The position numbers and the translations under genes were made by a program. Below are positions 25,700-36,784 of a DNA stretch of 64,000 nt, one piece after another. Under the pieces are notes generated by a model that made no database searches, was not told the origin of the DNA, and was given only the letters and a program-made list of their open reading frames with translations. This DNA comes from Ampullaceana balthica (taxonomy: Eukaryota; Mollusca; Gastropoda; Lymnaeidae), in assembly GCA_944989445.1 (NCBI GenBank), contig CALYLW010000038.1:596988-660987 (forward strand), given 5' to 3'. How positions within the stretch are numbered: position 1 is the first letter of the stretch; each line of letters begins with the position of its first letter.

Positions 25700-28320
25700 A
25701 AATAAAAGTTTTATTAACGTTTATGACTCACAATATATTTTGCATTTGAATTACATGCATTTGTGTATGATTATTGGAAATTCAACAATCATAATCTTAG
25801 TCAGGGGAGTAACAAGTTAAGGGCAAAGGGGGTGCATGCCCCGAGAGACACATTTTTAGAGATGGCCAATTGCCCGGAGTTATTTAAAAAATAACAGACA
25901 AATGAGCTTTAAAAAACAAAGATGATCAAGTAATACGAGAACATGACACCAATGTCTTGGAACGTGTAATTCACTCTTTACGTTTGTGAGTAAGTGAGTA
26001 GCATATGTGGTAAGGACTTTGACTTAAACGAAATTTGCTATTTTTATGTGTGCATAGAATAATTAAAAAATATTACTTATTGCCGTATTTTACCGGCAGC
26101 GTTTACAAAATTTACAGTAGAAAATTTAATAAATCCAAATTTTGTAAAATTATAACATTTTAAATAGAGTAAAAGTATCGGTAGGAAGAGCTTTTAAATG
26201 CGATTACATGTACTTTTAGTGTAGTCGTCTCAGAACAGACAAGGTCAAAAACGTATACAAAAAAAAATATTTAAAAAATCGGGTCACACGTTAAAACAAT
26301 CAGTGGCGTAGCTAGAGTTGGTGTCACCCGATATGTTAAATCATGGAATAGCACACACACAGATACCTACTTCCGCTGCGGATTTCTGCTGAACACATGG
26401 AGATTGTGTGGCTTACCGTATCTAAGTCTAAGAATAGCCCCCAACATCAGGAACTTATGCCTTTTCCACAAAAAAAACATCTGCCTTTCAAACCAAAATA
26501 TGCCTTTGTAAACAAAGAACGAGAAACACAACACAATGTTGCACTTTAATTTTGGATGAAAACACTGTAAAATATTAAATATTAAAGCAAAATCAAGTAA
26601 ATATGCAGCTTTTTTAAAAAAAAGATACATTTGAAACGCCCCTGAGATGGTGTCAAACGGCGTGGACCTCAAGTCACCCAGCTACGCAATTACCATAGAC
26701 AGTATTAAATTAATCAAGTGTGACTATCACCATTATTGTGTTTTTAGTGATCATTTTGTGTTTTATTGAAAGTGTGACCGGCTTTATTTTGGGGGAGTAA
26801 TTATTTGGTTCACCGACAAAACGGCCCCGACAAATGGGCTCAGAAATAACGGCCCCGACATAACGGCCCTGGACAAATAGATGGACTAATAGTAAAAATA
26901 CAATGACATATTATATTATATTCGTATTTTTACTCACACATTCAGTGTCAGGTTTAGTTCACAAGGAACAATAATCATGACATCATTAGAATCAATTTTT
27001 AATAGCCTTTACTCGATATGGTAACAAGTCACGGTGACAAGAAATAATATAACATCACGAGAAATAATTTTACCACTTAGTGTTAAAAAGTTGACAAAAG
27101 CTTCAAATGCATATATATTTTTTTTGTAAAAAAATGTAAGCAATTTGTCTGAAGCCTTTTGACCGGGGCCATTTTGACGGGTCACCCATTATTTTACGGG
27201 GTAGGGGAGAATTTATTTTAATTTGGAGTAAAATATTCCCCCCTCCCCCGGAGGATTTATTTTAAAATACATCCGCCGGGGGAGAGTCGATATTGGGGAG
27301 GATTGATTTTGCAACACCTGTATCAACTAAATAATCCTTTCTCCCTTTTGAGAATGAGAGGGCCGGTGGTGTGGGGGTTTAAACTGTCACAGTCACATGT
27401 ACACGACATGGTGGGTGGGACTCGCTAATCCCGGAAGAATGTCACGTTTATCAGTATATAATATTACGTCGACAATGAAAGTAGCGGAAACCGTCTACTA
27501 CAGCCACAACGTAAAGAAGATCAGGGTTGCTAAGCGACGGGAAATCTATGGTTGTCCAATACACCTTGTCGCAGATGTTCAAGGATCTCATCATTTAGCT
27601 TGTCTACACCTTGACTCCCACCCCAGAAGGGTAACTGGGTTTTCCGCGCCCTTGGCTTATTCATTTTTTTGGCGCCCTTGAGAAATAAGGAAAATACTAA
27701 ATTATACAGAATAAATTGATTATTAAAGGATTATCCCTCGGCAACTGCCCCGATGCCAAGTCGTTGTTACGCCTCTACCCACCAAGAAAAAAAACTAAAA
27801 AACGATTGATTAAAATTTGATTCCCCCCCCCCTTTATTTAGAGTAGTAGTAAATGATAGGCGAAAAACAGCATAATTTATGTTTTATTTACATCTTTAAC
27901 TTTATTATAAGTTGTTTTTTTAAAACATTAATATATTTTTTACCTTCTTTTTAAATTTTATGAATGGCTCACGATCAATACTACGGTCATCGTGGCTTCT
28001 ATGAATGTTGAGTTTGTGTACATTAGCGGCAGTTGGCCATACGTTCATTCATGCGTCAGTGAAGTGCATAATTTAATTATGGTAAAATTAATAATAGGTA
28101 AACATGGGTGAGACTGCAATTATGGCTTTTTTAAAAAGATAAATAAATATATGTTATTAAAACAGGGCATGTATAGGCCCGACAAGACATCACAGAACAA
28201 CGAGCGTTTCAGACAAAAAGCCTTCCACAACGAACACATAGACACAAACAAATAAAATGTTGCTCTTTTTGGCCTTTGGATTACACCGCAGCTAAGTTTT
28301 CAAAATATTCTTTTAGCAAT
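25700..28320. other. 2.6 kb intergenic DNA, no gene seen
   Basis: Contains G/C-rich repeat-like pieces, e.g. CGGCCCCGACA repeated at 26818-26880 and GGAGGATTTATTTT near 27250. The 94-codon frame at 27397-27681 has no recognisable domain. No gene is supported. Confidence 0.4.
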
Positions 28321-28328
28321 GTGTCCAC

Positions 28329-28483
28329 CAATGTTCCCTGTAAGCTGTCTGACGCCGCGCAGAAGTTTCGAACTACCGCGCAGCAAATTTTGTAAAATAT
28401 AGCACAAAAAATGAATGCTGCCCAACTTTGCACAGCAGTTTTTCTCTTTGCACACGGGCCAACAAACCATAGAGGGAACATTG
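28329..28483. mobile_element. hAT-type MITE (CAATGTTCCCT ends), perfect target duplication
   Basis: A 155-base element with CAATGTTCCCT at the left and AGGGAACATTG at the right. The identical octamers GTGTCCAC stand at 28321-28328 and 28484-28491. Relatives are at 6766-6877 and 45737-45905. Confidence 0.9.
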
Positions 28484-28931
28484 GTGTCCACTCACGAACA
28501 CACACGAAATTAAAGGCTGATCAGGTTGCAGTTGCTGACAGTCCTGAGAATTTATTCGAAAATGTGGATTCCAAATAACGAAAATTGGGAAACCACCGTG
28601 AAAAGGAACAAATGAAACATGGTGAAGGTAATTATAGAGTTGCTCTAAGGCAGGATTTTAAAATAATTTATTTTTTTGCATAGCAGCAGCACTCCCTCTC
28701 AATTTCAAGAAATTTCCTTCACACACACCCCACCCCACACACACCTTAAAAAAAATATTATAACAATAATAATAAGTTATAAAATAAATTTTAGATAATT
28801 AAATAAATAATCTAGTTTGTGCAGTTTAAAGTAAAACTAAAACTACAGTTGATAAAAATAATGACAACCAAACACTTCAGATGAGATGAAATTAAAATTC
28901 ATTTAATCTACAGGTTAGTCATACAATGCAA

Positions 28932-29120
28932 GGGGCCGTCCATAAAGTACGTCACGCTATTTGACCATTTTTACAAAGTTCGTCACACTTTCGAACAAAA
29001 AAATGTGTTTTTATTAACAAAATTTAATAGAAAATACCGTGACGTCACACATGTCCGGACCCCCCCTCCCACACTTTCTTACACCCCCTCAGGAGCGTGA
29101 CCTACTTTATGGACGGCCCC
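28932..29120. mobile_element. GGGGCCGTCC-ended MITE, copy 3 (short)
   Basis: 189 bases, with ends GGGGCCGTCCATAAAGTACG and GGACGGCCCC. CAA duplications are at 28929-28931 and 29121-29123. The interior is shortened relative to other copies but keeps GTGACGTCACAC. Confidence 0.88.
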
Positions 29121-29123
29121 CAA

Positions 29124-30268
29124 TATAAAACAATCTCTGTGAAAATTGATGCAATTTTAGAAAATGTTAACTTACATACAGTAGTCACAAGTTACATCAA
29201 CCCCACGAGAGAGCTAGGAGAATCAAGTCCAATTTTCAAGGGAACTTCTATCACAATCAACAAGACAGCCTCAGACGGGGAATCTCATAAACTTTATGAG
29301 AATTTCTTCCCAAAATGATTCGACTAAACATTGATGTTTGAAGCTGTGCTAAGAAAGGTTTACACATTTAAGCCAATCACATGGAACAAACCTAATATTA
29401 AGACCTTTTTATCCCCTCAAAAATTTTAAATTATCCAAGGCACCACAGTTCACACAATATATTATCATCTCATGATAGAACATTACACTTCATAAATTCT
29501 ACACATATGCAATGAAATCAATTTAAAGACATGAAATGTACTTTAAAATATAGGAAGCACATTAAAAAAAAATTACAGGTGATATATTTTACTTAAACAC
29601 ATTGAATTGCATAGTTATCTATTTTTTTTAAAATAGATCATTTACAGATAAGCACTTTTTGCCTAATCTTGACAATGCTTCATGTCCTAAAAATTCTTTT
29701 AAAGTAATTACACAGTCTGAACTGTAATGATTTTGAACATGAATTTTCACATAATTCTAATTCATCCTAGCTTTCTTAATTAGTTGATTAAACACTGACT
29801 GCAATTAACTGCCGATTGTTCATTGTAATGTTATGCATTTCAACAGTTTTCACACAAAATTTGTGAATGATGAATGGTTCTAACAATGGACCATCACATA
29901 GCAGATCTAACCTAATGTGTGTAGGACATTTCAGAGCAGCACACCAGAAGGCAGTTTACCCTAAAAGTCCACCAGCATAACAAAATCCTGGTATACACAA
30001 AGAAAACAACCAGTTGTAATATAATAGCTCAAGTAATAAACAACAACACAAAAAAAACACAGTTATTTTGAGATTTGTTGTACATGTATTTATTTTTATA
30101 TTACAAATTTCTTAGAGCATATTTGAAATACTTAAGGTAATATTTTTTTCCAGAGCTAGTTAGTTTTATTTCCTTAGCCATTTTGGTAACAAAATTCATT
30201 ACTAATGACTAGAGTAACTCCCCCCCCCCTCCCCCGCCCCCCTATGCATTTCATCTGCAGGCGTTCAT
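29124..30268. other. 3' region of cluster gene 3, no other gene
   Basis: AT-rich. TTTATT at 30165-30170 (AATAAA on the - strand) is a candidate poly(A) signal ~100 bases past the gene 3 stop. A C-rich run is at 30220-30243. Confidence 0.4.
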
Positions 30269-32521
30269 TCAATAGTCATTGTTAAGAGTGTCCTCTTGTC
30301 GCATGTCATATTTGACAGATGACATTCTGTCAGCCTCTGTCAGTATACCTGTTGGCAAGTTGGCTGGGTACCCAAGCTGCATGTGCATCTGGCTGTAATC
30401 ATGCTGGTGAAGGTGGTGGCTCGAGTCCTCGGCCTTTAGAAGCAGATCAGAGCTGAGGGCAGGGGCCAGTCCCACAGGGAGATCACTGGAGTCTATGACA
30501 GAGACCCTCTCCATCTCCAACATTAAATGTGCTGGTTGCTGCAGGTGGTGGTGGTTCAAATGCAAATCGTTGATGTTTTGCATAGAAGTCGTTGCGTCTC
30601 TGGAATGTTTGCTCTTCATGTGCCCACTTAGGGAGCTCTTATGGTTAAATGCTTGAGAGCATAGGTGGCACTGGTAGCTGCGATCAGCGCTGTGGACTCG
30701 CATGTGAATACTGAGATTTGATCGGACGGAGCAGCGCTTCCCGCACACCTCACACTGATACGGCCGCTCTTGTGTATGCGTAAGCAAGTGCTTCCGCAGC
30801 ATACCATTACTACGGAAATGCTTGGGGCATTTGTTGCACGCGTACGGCTTCTCACCCGTGTGTGTTCTCATGTGCCTGTCTAGGTTATTTTTTCTCAGGT
30901 ACCTCATCGGACACTGGTCGCAAACAAACATTTTCTCGTTGACCTGTTGACTGTGCAGCAGCATGTGATCCTTTAACTTGGACACAACCACGCCACACAC
31001 AGGGCACTGCTCCTTCTTGCCCTTCTTGTGGTACACAAGGTGTCTCCTTAAATCCTCCTGAGTGGCGAACATGATGGCACATTGGGGACACCTCAGGATA
31101 TCGTCCGGGTGCGACACCCTGAAATGGCACGTCCGACTGGTTTTATTGGGGAAGGTCTCACCGCAGAGGGCGCACTTGATCTCGTGAGTTAGCTGATGTT
31201 TGGCCAGCTCGCCCCGGGAGACGAACCTCTGGCCGCAAGGGTAGCACTTGAACCTTTTGGCAGATATGTGGGTGTCCATGTGGTGCTGTCGTGAGGACAG
31301 AGAAGAGAAATTGTCCCCGCAGACGCAGCAGCGGTAGGCACACTCCCCTGTGTGCAACATCGTGTGAATTTTCAGACTGTCCATCGAGGACACTACCAGC
31401 CCGCAAACATTACATTTCATTTTTTCTTTCTTGTTTTTCTTTTTACCGCAACCTTCCTGCTCCTCCACAGCGTTTTCAGAGTTTACTGCTACAGGGACAC
31501 TAGGCTGTCCTGAATTGGTTGATTGTCCCGCATTGTTTTTCTCAATGCAGCTTGAATCAAACTTCACCCGTCTGTGTTTTTGCATATGCACAATCAGATG
31601 CGCCTCATAGGGCTCCACCTTCCCACATATAATACATTTGTGCTCAGATTCTTCAGCCCTCCTGTGGTTGTAGAAATCCAGCTGATTTTTGAACTCCACT
31701 TCACAGTAATCACACCTCACAATTTTATCCAACTGTAGCTTTTTTATTTTCTCTCGTGACACTGGCGGTTCATCTTCATCATCATCTGGACCTAACTGCT
31801 CTCTTTCCAACTCAGCTGATTTTTTATTAATTTTCTGAGACACAGAAGGCGACTTTTTGTTTTTCACAGGAACAGAATCAGACGCGCTTGCAACAGCTTT
31901 GTCTCTCTTCTTCAGTTTAGCTTTCAGCTTATCAGTGACATTGATGCCATTGACATGCAATGTACTCTTCAGCTCTTGTGTGATGGACTGACTTTCACAA
32001 TCATCACACTCCAAGGCCAGCTCCTCTTCACTGGACCTTGTCAAACGTTTTTTCTGAGGATTCCTCTGTTGTGAGAGTCTTTTTGACCTTTTCGGTGCAC
32101 CCATTGGATTTAAATGTTTTTCTTTTAAACGCTTTGAGGTTGTTCTGGCCTTAACCTCTGAAACCTTGTGATCCCTTGAGGTCATTTCTTCTAATAAACC
32201 ATTCTCCGGGGCAGGGGGTCTGTATTCAGGAGTTGGGTAGAGTACTTCATCTTGCCCATGAATTTTCATGTTTGCACCATCAGAATTTTCAGCTGTCTTT
32301 GTTAACTCTTGTAGTTCAGTTCCACCACTCTGAGAGAAGTTTGCCTGCCATGGCATGGGCTCTACCCAGTCAGACAGACTACCATCTGGTGGATCAAAGA
32401 GAACTTTGATTCTGACAGTGTTGCCAAACTTGATGCTGACTGGCTCGTTTTTATCAACACTGTATATCAACACTCCACATGCCTGGATGGCTTCAAAAAC
32501 GTGATTCTGACAGTTCTCCAT
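30269..32521 (-). CDS. C2H2 zinc-finger protein, 12 fingers, novel N-terminal module (cluster gene 3)
   Basis: 750 residues from ATG 32519-32521; a probable nuclear regulator. The shared N-terminal module is at residues ~9-43 (FEAIQACGVLIYSVDKNEPV ... VRIKVLFD). The linker (45-265) has basic patches, including RSKRLSQQRNPQKKR (~146-160), and an acidic stretch DDDEDE. Twelve fingers lie at ~270-639: an atypical first finger (CDYCEVEF...), then mostly canonical ones, with the short finger CPVCGVVVSKLKDHMLLH at 506-523 and one classic TGEKPY link (555-560). A His-, Leu- and Asp-rich tail of ~110 residues follows. Local GC content is higher than in the flanks and no break is seen, which suggests purifying selection. 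A leader intron ends at 32772. Target unknown. Confidence 0.94.
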   Translation of the reverse strand: MENCQNHVFEAIQACGVLIYSVDKNEPVSIKFGNTVRIKVLFDPPDGSLSDWVEPMPWQANFSQSGGTELQELTKTAENSDGANMKIHGQDEVLYPTPEYRPPAPENGLLEEMTSRDHKVSEVKARTTSKRLKEKHLNPMGAPKRSKRLSQQRNPQKKRLTRSSEEELALECDDCESQSITQELKSTLHVNGINVTDKLKAKLKKRDKAVASASDSVPVKNKKSPSVSQKINKKSAELEREQLGPDDDEDEPPVSREKIKKLQLDKIVRCDYCEVEFKNQLDFYNHRRAEESEHKCIICGKVEPYEAHLIVHMQKHRRVKFDSSCIEKNNAGQSTNSGQPSVPVAVNSENAVEEQEGCGKKKNKKEKMKCNVCGLVVSSMDSLKIHTMLHTGECAYRCCVCGDNFSSLSSRQHHMDTHISAKRFKCYPCGQRFVSRGELAKHQLTHEIKCALCGETFPNKTSRTCHFRVSHPDDILRCPQCAIMFATQEDLRRHLVYHKKGKKEQCPVCGVVVSKLKDHMLLHSQQVNEKMFVCDQCPMRYLRKNNLDRHMRTHTGEKPYACNKCPKHFRSNGMLRKHLLTHTQERPYQCEVCGKRCSVRSNLSIHMRVHSADRSYQCHLCSQAFNHKSSLSGHMKSKHSRDATTSMQNINDLHLNHHHLQQPAHLMLEMERVSVIDSSDLPVGLAPALSSDLLLKAEDSSHHLHQHDYSQMHMQLGYPANLPTGILTEADRMSSVKYDMRQEDTLNNDY

Positions 32522-32771
32522 ATTTCAAACACTATTTGAAAAGATAAATTTTTTAGCTTGAAGCTCTGATTTGAAGACAGAACCAGATGACTGAAAAGTA
32601 AAGTGAACTTCAAGTCCAAATGATTCAATCCAATGGTGTCATGTTATTTAGTGAGGTCATATGTTACCTCGCAAGTTGAAGCAGAAAAAAAACCTTTAAC
32701 ATTTCCAAATCTTGCTGGAACAATTAAGTGGTCATTAGATCTGGCTCACGTGTCTCGCTTGAATCGGACAT

Positions 32772-32774
32772 CTG
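32772..32774 (-). other. 3' splice site of leader intron, cluster gene 3
   Basis: The - strand reads CTGTTATATATTTTCAG followed by ATGTCC. The same arrangement (TTCAG, ATGTCC) occurs before gene 4. Confidence 0.65.
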
Positions 32775-33374
32775 AAAATATATAACAGCATCAGCAGATG
32801 GACACAGACTCATCTAGTTACTCATCTAACATACATTCTAAAACAATAATCAGGACTAGATTGCTAAAGAAGTAATAATGCATCATAACGACTTTATTTT
32901 CATAGAGTGTGGAGGAGAAAAGCCATACGATGGTAAACATTAGCTTGACCTACAAAGGATGACCTTGAGGTAACGGGTAACAAAAACAGTTGAGAGTTAT
33001 CACAGCGGGTCTTCTAAATAGAATTTAAGCACAAATTTATAACTTAAACAGAAAAAACATAATGTAAATTAAATACCATTTGGTTGCTACATAAAAATAA
33101 ATTATTAACATAACAAAATGTAAAAATGACATTTAGAGTTGAATGAGAGTAAAACTAAAACATGGAGGTTTGAAAAAACAACATGAATCAAACAAAATTC
33201 AAGTTACAATACAATGGGATTTAACATTTTCAGTATTAATGTTACATTAAATACATTTTTTATATGCATGAGACAAAGAAGAATTCATTCAAAATAAGAT
33301 TCTAATACTTTTTTTGTACGACAATGTCTTCTTTGAGAGTAATGTGACATTTATAGATGACACATTAGCAGCTG
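32775..33374. other. Spacer between cluster genes 3 and 4
   Basis: About 0.6 kb, AT-rich. It must hold the leader exon and promoter of gene 3 as well as the 3' UTR of gene 4, unless the gene 3 leader exon lies further right. No distinct element is recognised. Confidence 0.35.
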
Positions 33375-35612
33375 TCAATGGTAGTCTGGCATTTCAGCTT
33401 GATTTTGACTGTTGATTATTGCAGAATGGCAATTACTGACGTAAGTTGACGTCATGTCGACTCTAGTGACACCAGAAGCTCCACCCGTGTACGTAACTCT
33501 GGGGACACTGTCGACTGTGGCTGGCACAGAGTGACCATTGCACGTGTGTTCTATTGGGTTCACACCGCCCTCAGAGTAAGTTGGCTTGATCCCTGCTCTG
33601 CCCTCAGAGTAAGTTGGCTTGATCCCTGCTCTGCCCTCAGAGTAAGTTGGCTTGATCCCTGCTCTGCCCTCAGAGTACTGTTTAGGGTTGGCATCCTGCC
33701 TGCTGGCATAGAGCTGCCCTGTTTCAATCTCCAAGCCGCTCATCTGAATTTTCATCATCTCACCTGGGGCCAACTCATCTCTGCCTGGGCCACTGAAAGT
33801 TTTTCCACAGCTATTTCCTGATGCTTTCAGCCTGTTTTGAAAAGGCACTTGAAGATCACACTGTAATCCAGGGTCGTGCTCCACAGTCTGCGCACCCGAC
33901 GTCTGTGCCGCCGAGTGCTGGGTGCGCACATGGCCATCCAGGGAACTCTTATAGTTAAATGCCAGGGGGCAGCCGGGGCAAGGGAACTTCTTGGTGTCAG
34001 AGTGGATTCTCATGTGAACCTTCAGGTTGCCGGATTCTTTGCACTTCTTGCCGCACACCTCACACTGGTAGGGCATGAGCAAAGAGTGCCTCCGGAGGTG
34101 CTTCCTCAGGACGCCACAGTCGGCAAAAGTTCTCGGACAGTTGGGACACTGGTAGGGCTTCTCCGCGCTATGTATGCTCAGGTGCCTCTGAAACGATGAC
34201 CTGTTGGAGAATTTCCCAGGGCACTTGTCGCACACAAACAGGTCACTTTCATCGATGTCAGACTTGGATTTGTGCGTGATGACGTGCTTCTCAAGTCTAG
34301 AGAAAAACTTGCCACAGGTTGTGCACTGTTTCTTCTTGTATATGGTGTGCTTCTTCATATGGACCGACAGCTCTTCAGAGGACGAAAACATGCCGGTACA
34401 CTGGACGCACTTGAGAATGTCGGTCTGATGGGAGATCTTATAGTGCTGCGTTCGGCTGGTTCTGTTGGGGAAGGTCTGCCCGCATAAATGGCACTTGACC
34501 TCCATGAGGGCCAGTTTGTGTTTGGCCAGGGAGCCCCTGGTGGCAAACAGCTGATTGCAGCACTTGCAGCGTATCATGCCGCCAGACTTGTGGGTGGCCA
34601 TGTGGTTGTTCACAGTCCCCGGCTCAACAAACTGCTTCCCACAGATGCAGCACTTGTAGAAATACTCGTCTGTGTGGGACATGAGGTGTTTCTTCAGGGC
34701 AAACATGTTTTTTACCTCCACACCACACGTATCGCACACGCAAGCGTCAGACTCTTTCAGGTTTGTGAATTCCTTCTTCTCAGAATGGCAGGCCTTGAGG
34801 TGAGCCTGTAGAAATGCTTTGAACGGGAAAACCTTTTGACACAGCCCACATGGGAACAATAGGGACCTGGCCGTCTTCTTGTGGTCATAAAAGGCTTGCT
34901 GGTTTGGGAACTCTTTGAGACAATACTGGCATGAAACTTGACATGCTGTCTGCCACCTGGGGCGACATTTAGTAGTCTGTCCTTCTGCAACTACCCGTAA
35001 ACCACTGGTTCCTTTTCTTTCAGTCTTAGAGTCCCCCTGGTTTGGATCATTGTTGGTGAAATTTTCAACTTTTTTAATAGGATGAGTAGACTTTGTGGCA
35101 CTTTCTTTTCTTTCATTAGATTTTCTTTTCTTGTATCTGATTGCTCTGGAAGACAACTCTTGTTTGACAGAGGTACTATTTTCTTCCCCTTTACTAGCAC
35201 CATCCACAGAATTTTCAGTAGAGAAGTTTTGATTATACAAGGCGCTTTTCTTTTTTGATGAACGTTTTCTATTTTGCAATGGTGAACATAGTTTAGAAGA
35301 CAAATCAACTACCAGTTTGTCTTCAAATACATCTGGATTTTCATCCCCTTCCTCAGATATCTCGCTGTCCAATTTTTTATAAACATCATGACCACTGTGG
35401 GGACCCTGAACAGGTTCCCGGGTCATTTGCTGATGCTTAGGTGGATTTGTTGCTGTAGACTCTGCCAGGCTTAAGCTTGTGAACAAAATCTCCAGCTCAA
35501 TTCTCTCAGTAAAGTTGAACATGAGACCGTCCTTGCTGTCTATTTTGATGTGCAGTGTCCCGCATGCTGGGTCTTTGTGATAGAAGTGACGATGATCATC
35601 TTGCAGCTCCAT
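33375..35612 (-). CDS. C2H2 zinc-finger protein, 12 fingers, novel N-terminal module (cluster gene 4)
   Basis: 745 residues from the ATG at 35610-35612 (gtggccATGGAG, strong context). The open frame continues 25 codons upstream to a GTG but has no earlier ATG. The shared module is at ~15-44 (DPACGTLHIKIDSKDG ... RIELEILF). A basic and acidic linker (e.g. RKRSSKKKS) leads to twelve fingers at ~228-566. Finger 5 has lost its second His (AKHKLALMEVKC where gene 3 has AKHQLTHEIKC) and should not fold normally. Finger 8 is the short form CTTCGKFFSRLEKHVITH. The 179-residue tail has three perfect copies of YSEGRAGIKPT plus a partial fourth (~645-680). Otherwise intact. Confidence 0.92.
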   Translation of the reverse strand: MELQDDHRHFYHKDPACGTLHIKIDSKDGLMFNFTERIELEILFTSLSLAESTATNPPKHQQMTREPVQGPHSGHDVYKKLDSEISEEGDENPDVFEDKLVVDLSSKLCSPLQNRKRSSKKKSALYNQNFSTENSVDGASKGEENSTSVKQELSSRAIRYKKRKSNERKESATKSTHPIKKVENFTNNDPNQGDSKTERKGTSGLRVVAEGQTTKCRPRWQTACQVSCQYCLKEFPNQQAFYDHKKTARSLLFPCGLCQKVFPFKAFLQAHLKACHSEKKEFTNLKESDACVCDTCGVEVKNMFALKKHLMSHTDEYFYKCCICGKQFVEPGTVNNHMATHKSGGMIRCKCCNQLFATRGSLAKHKLALMEVKCHLCGQTFPNRTSRTQHYKISHQTDILKCVQCTGMFSSSEELSVHMKKHTIYKKKQCTTCGKFFSRLEKHVITHKSKSDIDESDLFVCDKCPGKFSNRSSFQRHLSIHSAEKPYQCPNCPRTFADCGVLRKHLRRHSLLMPYQCEVCGKKCKESGNLKVHMRIHSDTKKFPCPGCPLAFNYKSSLDGHVRTQHSAAQTSGAQTVEHDPGLQCDLQVPFQNRLKASGNSCGKTFSGPGRDELAPGEMMKIQMSGLEIETGQLYASRQDANPKQYSEGRAGIKPTYSEGRAGIKPTYSEGRAGIKPTYSEGGVNPIEHTCNGHSVPATVDSVPRVTYTGGASGVTRVDMTSTYVSNCHSAIINSQNQAEMPDYH
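33573..33680. repeat. 33-base tandem repeat in the coding tail of cluster gene 4
   Basis: Three near-identical 33-base units (CCTCAGAGTAAGTTGGCTTG + ATCCCTGCTCTGC on the + strand) keep the frame and encode YSEGRAGIKPT. The near-identity at silent sites points to recent expansion. Confidence 0.9.
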
Positions 35613-35879
35613 GGCCACACAAAAAATTACCACATGAAGCCAAACTGACTTCAAGACCGGGCCAAACTTAGGAGTTTTTCTCAGCACAGGTTATAAACAG
35701 CCAGAGTTAGCATTGCTTTACTCTTCAAGATGAGAAAACTGGTCATGGTCCCAGCTGTCAGGTAAGGAGACATGAACCACAGCCACTGTGAGGGGTCAAC
35801 CAGTGTGTGAGATGAGTTTGATAGTGAGAGGGGTGAAGGTCATTTCCAACCTGACTTGACCCACCACCAAGAGGGACAT

Positions 35880-35882
35880 CTG
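35880..35882 (-). other. 3' splice site of leader intron, cluster gene 4
   Basis: The - strand TGCTCCTGTTATATTTTCAG then ATGTCC. The 20 bases are identical to the site upstream of gene 2. Confidence 0.7.
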
Positions 35883-36249
35883 AAAATATAACAGGAGCAC
35901 TTGATAATGGCCAAGACATGATGAAGGGGTTTTACCGAAACTGATTCAAGGAGGCAAGTCCATTGTTTTCTGAGGCAAGCATCGGCATTGAAGTATTTAT
36001 ATGGAAATGATCTCTTGTAGAATCTAAATAAAATCTCTTACTAAATATTTCTGGAGCATAGAGTGCCAATAAACTATAGACTTTGAACTAAGTAATAAAA
36101 AAAGCAATTAAAAGCAAAATAAAATCAACAGAAAATTACATTTAACTAAAAATTATTAAATAATTTTATTGTCTAATACTGGGGTTGTAGCTTTTAATAG
36201 TTGTAATAAAATGAAAACACTTTTCTTATTCCGTATTCGAGAACAAACA

Positions 36250-36440
36250 CATACCCATTCTTCCCGTTAGGAATTCGGACGTGGAATGGGTGGCTTGAGG
36301 AAACCAGGAAAACCAACACTTTATCAACATTTAAAACTCTAATAAAAAAAACAAGACTAGGCATAAACCATGGATAAGCGTAGGACGCAATAATCTTCTG
36401 TATAGAAGGAGCGTCTGAAACAGATAAGATTAGAGATAAC
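36250..36440 (+). mobile_element. LINE 3'-end fragment with end of reverse transcriptase
   Basis: Begins in coding remnants that resemble the C-terminus of the 23.4 kb LINE (TWNGWLEE-like, then NTLSTFKTL) and ends with GTAGGACGCAATAATCTTCT, GTATAGAAGGAGCGTCTGAA and ACAGATAAGATTAG. A clean 5'-truncated copy. Confidence 0.75.
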
Positions 36441-36784
36441 ACCATCTAAAAGAATGCTACTAAGAAGGCTAAAATAGGATAAATGATCACCAAGCTATTT
36501 TATTTAATTAAATTGAACTTTCCAAAATGGAGATAAAATCCAGGTCCATTACATTCTGCCATCAACGATTTACTAAGAAATTTAGTAGTAGACTTGAAAC
36601 AAGAAATTAATATTATCTATTATATCATTCACACCAGTGGCCAAAAGCACATTAATAATAAACAATGTAGTATTGAGTTCACACTCAGAATTTCTCGTGG
36701 TGTCAATTTGACTTGACTGTGCCTAAGTTGAAGTGATGAAAGCAATGTTAAAATACAAGTCACAGGCTTAAGAAACCAGATTAA

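Noticed and set aside
27397..27681. 94-codon frame
   Set aside because: No domain, no splice sites in support, and the surroundings are repeat-like.
35613..35687. 25-codon upstream extension of cluster gene 4
   Set aside because: It begins with GTG and contains no ATG. The ATG at 35612 has a strong context and aligns with the starts of the paralogues.
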